Shown: piece after piece, positions 1-3,834 of the stretch | How the letters are laid out: the number at the start of each line of letters is the position of its first letter | Numbering within the stretch: the stretch's first letter is position 1 | Assembly (NCBI GenBank): GCA_024641625.1 | Contig: JAHECQ010000130.1 | Coordinates: forward strand, 4,039-9,612 | Direction: 5' to 3' | Length of the DNA: 5,574 nucleotides | From: Acidimicrobiales bacterium | GTDB taxonomy: Bacteria > Actinomycetota > Acidimicrobiia > Acidimicrobiales > SZUA-35 | Program-made: the position numbers and the translations under genes | The notes under the pieces: generated by a model | Told to the model about the DNA's origin: nothing | Databases searched by the model: none | What the model saw: only the letters and a program-made list of their open reading frames with translations

Positions 1-20
1 AGGAGAGTCGATCCAGAAAA

Positions 21-40
21 CCTGTGTTGATCAGGGATTT
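21..40 (-). terminator. Possible weak terminator after tRNA-Lys
   Basis: On the minus strand, 6-25 bases after the tRNA 3' end, CCTG (32-35) can pair with CAGG (21-24) across a 7-base loop, followed directly by TTTT (17-20). The four-base stem is short, so this is only a candidate for the 3' end of the tRNA transcript. Nothing else is recognisable in bases 1-45. Confidence 0.2.
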
Positions 41-45
41 CTCGG

Positions 46-119
46 TAGGCCGCCCGGGGCTCGAACCCGGCACCTTGGGATTAAAAGTCCCCTGCTCTAG
101 CCAGATGAGCTAGCGGCCC
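46..119 (-). tRNA. tRNA-Lys (anticodon TTT)
   Basis: Lysine tRNA reading AAA/AAG codons. Read on the minus strand, it folds into a full 74-base cloverleaf: a 7-bp acceptor stem (113-119 with 47-53), a D arm with GCTC/GAGC stem and GG in the loop, an anticodon loop CTTTTAA at 81-87 with TTT at 83-85, a 5-base variable loop, and a 5-bp T arm with loop TTCGAGC. The discriminator base is A (46). The 3' CCA is not encoded: the following bases are CCG, so CCA would be added by nucleotidyltransferase. Oddities are a G-U pair at 1:72, a G-A mismatch closing the anticodon stem (27:43), and U15 with G48 where R15-Y48 is usual. The isotype is clear from the anticodon. Whether the gene is fully functional is slightly less certain because of these departures. 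Confidence 0.93.
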
Positions 120-122
120 ACG

Positions 123-141
123 ACGAAACCGGTGGCTTCGT
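123..141 (-). other. Hairpin in tRNA-Lys leader
   Basis: On the minus strand ACGAAGCC (141-134) pairs with GGTTTCGT (130-123): eight pairs including one G-U, with a 3-base loop. It ends three bases before the mature tRNA 5' end. If transcription starts near 144, the hairpin makes up almost the whole leader that RNase P would remove. On the plus strand the G-U pair becomes an A-C mismatch, which suggests that the minus-strand RNA is the folded species. Confidence 0.35.
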
Positions 142-150
142 GAAACAACC

Positions 151-156
151 ACGCTA
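151..156 (-). promoter_or_regulatory. Candidate -10 box for tRNA-Lys
   Basis: The minus strand reads TAGCGT here, matching TANNNT, and would place the transcription start near 144, about 25 bases before the tRNA. No convincing -35 box was seen. It overlaps the palindrome CTAGCGCTAG (154-163). Confidence 0.3.
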
Positions 157-163
157 GCGCTAG
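154..163. repeat. 10-bp palindrome CTAGCGCTAG
   Basis: A perfect 10-bp palindrome in the divergent gap between the tRNA (-) and the lipoprotein gene (+). It overlaps the candidate tRNA -10 box and abuts a weak plus-strand -10-like TAGATC (161-166). It could be an operator or simply two facing -10-like elements. No regulator can be assigned. Confidence 0.35.
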
Positions 164-190
164 ATCCGAGACCCCGCGGTGGCCATTCGG

Positions 191-1315
191 ATGACAAGAT
201 GGTCAACAGTGTTCCTTCGCCCCGTCTGTCCGATCTCCCTGCACGCCCGGCTGCGCCTCCGGTCGGCACTGTTTGCGTTCCTGCTCGTCGGAGCCATGTC
301 CTGCGGTGAGCTACCCGAGCCGGAGCTGGGGTCGCCCCCCACGAGCATCGCCAATTCCCTCGATCTCCAAGCCCCCGTCGTGGGAAGTGCCCGAACGCCA
401 TCGAACGGCGATGCCAATGCTTTGAGCGATGGCGAAGTCGCCGATCTCATTCTCACGACCGGCATGGTGATCGGCACCGGGCCGGCGTCGCGGGTCTCGA
501 CGCTCGGGCCTCCGTTCACCACCATCAGTCCCATTCTTGCTGTCGATGATCGTCTCGGAGGCATCGTTGCTCAGGCTGCATCCGGCGAAGTCCTGTGGTT
601 TCCCGGCGAAGGCGGTTCGAGCCAGCTCATCAACGTCGAAGGCGGCCAACTGCTCGACGTCGGGCTTCGCGCCGACACGCCGTCGGCCTTCCTCCTCGTC
701 GAGGAGTTGGCATCGGGCGATTCTGCCGAGGGGACCGATGACCAACAGCCTTCGCCGACGCAGCGCATCGACGTGGTCGAGTTGGTGACCGGTGAGCGCC
801 AGCCCTTTGCTGTCCTCGAGGCAGGACGCATCCTGAGCGACTTCACCGCCGGCGGTGGCCGCGCCGCGCTGATCTACACCGATGACGAGTGTGGGGGCTT
901 GCTGCTGTTCGACGATGCAGGCGTGCCGATCGAGACGTCGCTTCCTGCGAGCCAGTGCCCGGTGGTCGGCCGGCCGTTCCACGGTGCAGTCGCGCTGAGC
1001 CCTGACGGCGGGCTGTTGGTCCACACCGAGGTCACCTACCGCCCTGACGGCGTGCAAGCCGCGACCGCCATCGTCGGCCACGACTTGGGAGCCGGCGACG
1101 AAGTGTTTCGGCTGGATGTGGGTGGGCCCGGTGACCGTCTCTCGTCTCTCGCCTTCGACGGTCAGCGCGTGGCGTTCATTCGCACCAGCCTCAACCCGGA
1201 GGTCGAATCAGGGCCGATCGTGATCGATCTTGCCGATCCCGAAGACGCGCTGGTCGTCAGCATGTCCGACGCCGTCAGCATCGCCTTTGCCCGCAGTCCG
1301 CTCTCGGCCGGCTGA
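191..1315 (+). CDS. Predicted lipoprotein with beta-propeller-like domain
   Basis: Function unknown; probably anchored to the outer face of the membrane. Numbering is from the ATG at 191 (374 residues). An Arg-rich N-terminus (LHARLRLR) is followed by a hydrophobic stretch at 25-37 (SALFAFLLVGAMS) and Cys38, a loose lipobox (A-M-S-C) fitting signal peptidase II. A Pro/Ser-rich linker follows. The rest is beta-rich, with blade-like strands such as ALSPDGGLLVHTEV (about 266-279) and SLAFDGQRVAFIRT (about 319-332) that resemble WD40/PD40-like propeller repeats. Cys234 and Cys256 could form a disulfide, as suits an exported protein. Start choice: GGTGG at 178-182 is a possible weak ribosome site for ATG 191; an in-frame GTG at 179 would add four residues. 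It stands alone, reading away from the tRNA. No enzyme motif was seen. The coding call is strong because the frame is open for more than 1.1 kb with GC-rich third positions; the fold is inferred. Confidence 0.82.
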   Translation: MTRWSTVFLRPVCPISLHARLRLRSALFAFLLVGAMSCGELPEPELGSPPTSIANSLDLQAPVVGSARTPSNGDANALSDGEVADLILTTGMVIGTGPASRVSTLGPPFTTISPILAVDDRLGGIVAQAASGEVLWFPGEGGSSQLINVEGGQLLDVGLRADTPSAFLLVEELASGDSAEGTDDQQPSPTQRIDVVELVTGERQPFAVLEAGRILSDFTAGGGRAALIYTDDECGGLLLFDDAGVPIETSLPASQCPVVGRPFHGAVALSPDGGLLVHTEVTYRPDGVQAATAIVGHDLGAGDEVFRLDVGGPGDRLSSLAFDGQRVAFIRTSLNPEVESGPIVIDLADPEDALVVSMSDAVSIAFARSPLSAG

Positions 1316-1320
1316 CGCTT

Positions 1321-1330
1321 GGGGTACCCC
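1321..1330. repeat. 10-bp palindrome GGGGTACCCC
   Basis: A perfect palindrome starting six bases after the lipoprotein stop, and about 34-43 bases before the proposed transcription start of the next gene (1364). It could be an operator or the core of a small hairpin. Only the symmetry supports it. Confidence 0.3.
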
Positions 1331-1351
1331 GTCCGGGCGGTTCGATGGCGC

Positions 1352-1357
1352 TAGCCT
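1352..1357 (+). promoter_or_regulatory. -10 box, leaderless promoter of small ORF
   Basis: TAGCCT matches TANNNT and ends six bases before the GTG at 1364, the spacing expected if transcription starts at or next to the start codon. No clear -35 box was seen. The same geometry recurs at 2727-2732, 2750-2755 and 3821-3826. Confidence 0.5.
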
Positions 1358-1363
1358 GACGGC

Positions 1364-1567
1364 GTGGTGCATGACCGAGAGCATGGTGGACGCACAAACG
1401 ATCCAGGGTCGCCGGAGTTGATCGTCGATCTTCCGACGATGCGTGACCTCGACGAACTCGAGCTGGAGCTGAACGGCATCGATCGCGTGCTGGCCGATCT
1501 CGAGGCTACTCCCACTCCGGCGATTGCGCCCCGGCCGGAGGCGGCTCCTCCCACGCCTTGGCAATGA
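1364..1567 (+). CDS. Small acidic helical protein, unknown function
   Basis: A 67-residue protein that I do not recognise. A charged, leucine-rich amphipathic helix spans about residues 25-48 (MRDLDELELELNGIDRVLAD and onward), followed by a Pro/Ala-rich tail ending PPTPWQ. The helix loosely recalls the N-terminal coiled coil of DksA/TraR-like proteins, but there is no Cys4 zinc finger. From about codon 19 the codons are strongly GC-rich at the third position (for example GAC CTC GAC GAA CTC GAG CTG), which argues for real coding. GTG 1364 was chosen because TAGCCT lies six bases upstream; GTG 1367 or a later TTG are alternatives. The last 62 bases overlap the end of the metallopeptidase gene on the opposite strand, so part of the Pro-rich tail could be a by-product of that gene's composition. 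Confidence 0.58.
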   Translation: MVHDREHGGRTNDPGSPELIVDLPTMRDLDELELELNGIDRVLADLEATPTPAIAPRPEAAPPTPWQ

Positions 1568-2087
1568 GGAAGCCGCGCGCCCGCTCGCTCATCGGGTAGC
1601 GATTCACCAGCGTCCAGAAGCGAGCCGTGTGACCCAGTTCGACGAGGTGGGCCAGCTCGTGGACGATGACGTAATCGACCACCCAATCGGGAAACCCGGC
1701 CAACCGATCCGAGAGCCGAATGGTGCCGTGGTCCGGTGTACACGAACCCCACCGCTGTGACTGGTTCGTCACCCACCGTATGGTCGAAGGAAGTGGGAGA
1801 TCATGACGCCGAGCAAGGTCTTCTGCCCTGCCGGCGAGGTCCAGGTGTTCGGACTGTTGTCGGCGCTCGAAGCGCGTCTGGAAGTACGCCACCATGTCGC
1901 GCTCCTCACGAGCGGTGAATCGGGCAGGTATCCGGACCTCCAGCGTGGCGCCACGGAGTTGCGCCTCTGCGGTCTTGCGGCGGCGGGTACTGCGCACGAC
2001 CCTGACATCGAGCCGGGCCATGTCCCCAGCTGCGTCGTCGCCAGGTGTCTCATCGGTAGGGGTCCGGTTTGCGGCAGCATCGTTCAT
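1506..2087 (-). CDS. YgjP-type metal-dependent hydrolase (metallopeptidase)
   Basis: A cytoplasmic zinc-dependent metallopeptidase-like protein of the YgjP/DUF45 family, related to the SprT/WLM group; the physiological substrate is unknown. The 193 residues carry the family hallmarks: RWGSC at 112-116 and the zinc site HELAH at 143-147 followed by H153 (HExxH-x5-H), with E144 the expected catalytic residue. Strands LEVRIPARF (about 49-57) precede a helical linker (60-95), as usual for this family. The first 22 residues (rich in Asp, Thr, Ala) look disordered; an internal ATG at codon 23 (2019-2021) would start directly at the conserved strand and is a reasonable alternative start. The gene begins 15 bases after the stop of the histidine phosphatase gene, so the two are probably co-transcribed. 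Its 3' end overlaps the convergent small gene by 62 bases. No signal peptide or membrane segment was seen. Confidence 0.9.
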   Translation of the reverse strand: MNDAAANRTPTDETPGDDAAGDMARLDVRVVRSTRRRKTAEAQLRGATLEVRIPARFTAREERDMVAYFQTRFERRQQSEHLDLAGRAEDLARRHDLPLPSTIRWVTNQSQRWGSCTPDHGTIRLSDRLAGFPDWVVDYVIVHELAHLVELGHTARFWTLVNRYPMSERARGFLIAKAWEEPPPAGAQSPEWE

Positions 2088-2092
2088 GGGAT

Positions 2093-2118
2093 CGCCGATC
2101 GCTCAGATCCGATCGGCG
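2093..2118 (-). other. Intercistronic hairpin over phosphatase stop codon
   Basis: CGCCGATC (2093-2100) and GATCGGCG (2111-2118) form a perfect 8-bp inverted repeat around a 10-base loop that contains the TGA stop (2103-2105) of the upstream phosphatase gene. The hairpin ends five bases before the ATG of the peptidase gene. There is no T-run on either side, so a classical terminator is unlikely. It could affect translation of the second gene or mRNA processing. Confidence 0.4.
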
Positions 2119-2720
2119 TCACCGCCGGTGGATATCTCCCCGTCGATGAGTTCGAGACGATCTCCGGCCCTCCACGTACCATCGGACTCGTTGTGATGGA
2201 AGTGCACCTCGCGACCCCACAGGTTCGGAACTCGTTTGGCGTGGATACCGAGCGACTCCTCGAAATTGTGGATGACGCCGCCGTGGGTCAGGACCAACAC
2301 GTGTTGCCCAGGTAGGTGTCGGGCGAGTGCCCGGAGCGCCGGCCCGGTTCGGCCGAACAGATCCTGATCGTTCTCGTACCCCTCGGGTCGTCGATGATCG
2401 GCCAGAAAACCGGGATATCGGGCCTCGATCTCCTCGACGGTGAGTCCTGACCAGGGACCAGCCGCACGCTCGCGCAGGTCGGGAATCGTCACGACCGGGC
2501 CCAAGCCCAGCTCGGCGGCGATGAGTTGAGCGGTTTCGAAGGCTCGCTGTTGTGGCGAGGCGACGATGGCGTCGAGGGTGCCGATTCGTGCCGCGGCACG
2601 TACCGCCTGCGACCTCCCCAGTTCGGACAGTGGCGGATCGGCTTGGCCTTGCCAGCGCCGCTCGGCGTTCCACGTCGATTGCCCGTGACGTACGAGCAGC
2701 AGTCGGGTCACGTGGGCCAT
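2103..2720 (-). CDS. Histidine phosphatase (phosphoglycerate mutase-like)
   Basis: A cytoplasmic branch 1 histidine phosphatase superfamily protein of 205 residues, typical for small GpmB/CobC-like phosphatases. The signature LVRHGQSTWN is at 9-18, with H12 the expected phospho-acceptor and R11 in the phosphate pocket. R59 lies in SPQQRAFETA, E84 in LRERAAGPWSG is the likely acid/base, and H146 lies in the C-terminal LTHGG. All pocket residues are present, so activity is expected. The substrate cannot be told from sequence: the length fits a broad phosphatase better than the roughly 250-residue glycolytic mutase. The ATG at 2720 is supported by a leaderless -10 box six bases upstream. It is the first gene of a probable two-gene unit with the YgjP-like peptidase, and is transcribed divergently from moaD across 42 bases. 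Confidence 0.93.
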   Translation of the reverse strand: MAHVTRLLLVRHGQSTWNAERRWQGQADPPLSELGRSQAVRAAARIGTLDAIVASPQQRAFETAQLIAAELGLGPVVTIPDLRERAAGPWSGLTVEEIEARYPGFLADHRRPEGYENDQDLFGRTGPALRALARHLPGQHVLVLTHGGVIHNFEESLGIHAKRVPNLWGREVHFHHNESDGTWRAGDRLELIDGEISTGGDADRI

Positions 2721-2726
2721 GGCCGC

Positions 2727-2732
2727 ACCCTA
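2727..2732 (-). promoter_or_regulatory. -10 box, leaderless promoter of phosphatase gene
   Basis: The minus strand reads TAGGGT, matching TANNNT, and ends six bases before the ATG at 2720, so the mRNA should begin at or very near the start codon. There is no Shine-Dalgarno sequence in the remaining gap (GCGGCC). The box sits exactly where the -35 element of the divergent moaD promoter would be. Confidence 0.6.
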
Positions 2733-2749
2733 CCTCCGACCACCGGCCG

Positions 2750-2755
2750 TAGAAT
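2750..2755 (+). promoter_or_regulatory. -10 box, leaderless promoter of moaD
   Basis: TAGAAT, a good match to the actinobacterial -10 consensus, is followed by seven bases (CCTCGTC) and then the ATG of moaD at 2763. No ribosome-binding site precedes the ATG, supporting leaderless translation. The facing phosphatase -10 box lies 17 bases upstream. Confidence 0.65.
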
Positions 2756-2762
2756 CCTCGTC

Positions 2763-2999
2763 ATGGTCACGTTGCGTCTCTTCGCCCAAGCCCGTGAATC
2801 GGCGGGGGAGAAGATGGCTCGGTTCGACGCGACGACCGTGGGTGAGGTGCTCGATGCTGCGGTGGGCCGCTTCGGCCCCGAGTTCGAAGCTGTGCTGCGC
2901 GGTTCCCGCGTGTGGCTGAACGGGGTGCCCGCGGAACGAGATGCCTTGGTCGACGATCGCGACGAGGTGGCCGTGCTTCCCCCGGTTTCGGGTGGCTGA
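2763..2999 (+). CDS. moaD: MoaD/ThiS-family sulfur carrier
   Basis: A small beta-grasp sulfur carrier of 78 residues, close to the usual 80-90 of MoaD, the small subunit of molybdopterin synthase. In that role the C-terminal glycine is activated by a MoeB-type enzyme, becomes a thiocarboxylate and, with MoaE, donates sulfur to precursor Z in molybdenum cofactor synthesis. Visible hallmarks are the N-terminal strand VTLRLFAQARESAG (2-15), the VWLNGV turn, the DEVAVLPPVSGG ending and the terminal Gly-Gly. The start is the ATG at 2763: the frame stays open further upstream, but the leaderless -10 box and the family alignment both fit this codon. The stop overlaps the next gene by 8 bases, implying translational coupling. 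No other molybdenum cofactor gene is in the window, so a different sulfur-transfer role remains possible. Confidence 0.9.
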   Translation: MVTLRLFAQARESAGEKMARFDATTVGEVLDAAVGRFGPEFEAVLRGSRVWLNGVPAERDALVDDRDEVAVLPPVSGG

Positions 3000-3753
3000 G
3001 CGTCTCACGCTCGATCGGCGCTTGGCCGTCCCGCGCCCCATCGACGGTCCCAAGGTGACGCTGGGGGTCCTGTGGGTGCTCTCGCTGTTCGTGGCCGCCC
3101 GATGGTCGGGCGACCTTGCCGTGGTCGTCCTGACCCCGGTCGCGGCGTTGGCCGGACTGCAGACAGCTCATCGATGGACCCACCACGAGCCGTGCGATCG
3201 GTGGGCGGTGGCACTCACTGCGGCTGTGTTGGCCGCGTCGGCCTTGTTCGGTGTGGTCGCGCTCGGCGCCGCGGTCCTGGCGGGCACCCTGGCGTTGGTC
3301 CTGTATGCGCTGGCGTTGCCGCTGCCCCGGGGGGCCAACCGCATCCGATTCGCCGAGTTGTCGATTCTGTGCGCATTGCCGGCCGGGCTGGCCGCCGGCT
3401 CCTTGTTGGCGCTCGCACGCGACCTGCCCGAGGCGTTCGTCGGTCTCGTCTTGCTGGTGAGCGCCTACGAGGCCGGCGACTTCCTCATCGGCTCGGGGGC
3501 CGGGAACTCCTTCGAAGGGCCTGTGGCCGGTCTCGTGATGCTGGGTTTGGTCGCGGCCGGGCTGTATCTCGTGCTTCCGGCGCCGTTCACGATCGCCGAT
3601 CTTCCGTGGTTCGCCGGTCTGGCGGCAGTGGGCGCCCCGCTCGGTCAGTTCGCGGCCTCGGCATTGCTGCCCAGCGGTGAGGATCCGGCGCCCGCGCTGC
3701 GCCGCCTCGACTCGTACCTGCTGGTCGCCCCCCTGTGGTTGCTCCTGCTGTGA
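2992..3753 (+). CDS. Membrane protein, degenerate CdsA-like
   Basis: A polytopic inner-membrane protein of 253 residues with about eight hydrophobic segments (roughly 22-38, 42-59, 71-111 as two, 121-142, 147-167, 178-196, 204-226, 242-253). It resembles phosphatidate cytidylyltransferase (CdsA): SAYEAGDFLIG (157-167) matches the family's D-x-G-A-Y-x-x-G region, SFEG (173-176) matches TWEG, GAPLGQFAAS (214-223) matches G-x-x-L-G-D-L-x-E-S, and LRRLDSYL (236-243) matches L-D-R-x-D-S. However, Q219 and R237 replace expected acidic residues and the K-R-x4-K-D and HGG elements are absent, so ordinary CDP-diacylglycerol synthesis is doubtful. The GTG start at 2992 overlaps the moaD stop by 8 bases and follows the MoaD Gly-Gly coding region, suggesting translational coupling; an upstream in-frame ATG at 2941 would lie inside moaD and is less likely. 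The membrane call is firm; the CdsA relationship is inferred from motifs. Confidence 0.8.
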   Translation: MAERLTLDRRLAVPRPIDGPKVTLGVLWVLSLFVAARWSGDLAVVVLTPVAALAGLQTAHRWTHHEPCDRWAVALTAAVLAASALFGVVALGAAVLAGTLALVLYALALPLPRGANRIRFAELSILCALPAGLAAGSLLALARDLPEAFVGLVLLVSAYEAGDFLIGSGAGNSFEGPVAGLVMLGLVAAGLYLVLPAPFTIADLPWFAGLAAVGAPLGQFAASALLPSGEDPAPALRRLDSYLLVAPLWLLLL

Positions 3754-3760
3754 TGCTCCT

Positions 3761-3781
3761 GGTCCACCCGGGCCGGTGACC
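3761..3781 (+). terminator. Possible terminator hairpin after moaD-membrane unit
   Basis: Seven bases after the stop of the membrane protein gene, GGTC-C-ACC (3761-3768) can pair with GGT-GACC (3775-3781): seven pairs with one bulged C and a 6-base loop CGGGCC. No T-run follows, so at best it is a U-less terminator of the kind proposed in high-GC genomes. Confidence 0.3.
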
Positions 3782-3789
3782 GGTACCGG
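3780..3789. repeat. 10-bp palindrome CCGGTACCGG
   Basis: A perfect palindrome about 46-55 bases upstream of the proposed transcription start of the RsiG-like gene (3835), a reasonable place for an operator. It overlaps the end of the candidate terminator hairpin by two bases. Only the symmetry and position support it. Confidence 0.3.
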
Positions 3790-3820
3790 CGGTGTCAGTA
3801 GCTCACTTTGGCCGAGCAGG

Positions 3821-3826
3821 TACCCT
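3821..3826 (+). promoter_or_regulatory. -10 box, leaderless promoter of RsiG-like gene
   Basis: TACCCT matches TANNNT and ends eight bases before the GTG at 3835. There is no Shine-Dalgarno sequence in AGCCACTT, so leaderless translation is likely. No strong -35 element was seen, so an activator or an alternative sigma factor could be needed. Confidence 0.55.
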
Positions 3827-3834
3827 AGCCACTT

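Noticed and set aside
311..1081. A 256-codon open frame on the minus strand opposite the lipoprotein gene
   Set aside because: Its composition is that of a shadow frame (Arg, Asp, Gly rich, no motif), while the plus strand has a signal peptide, beta-strand pattern and GC-rich third positions.
1803..2315. A 170-codon plus-strand open frame across the peptidase and phosphatase genes
   Set aside because: It spans the junction of two well-supported minus-strand genes and has no motif of its own.
2526..2762. N-terminal extension of the moaD frame
   Set aside because: The frame is open upstream, but this part is antisense to the histidine phosphatase. MoaD homology begins at the ATG at 2763, which also has a -10 box seven bases upstream.
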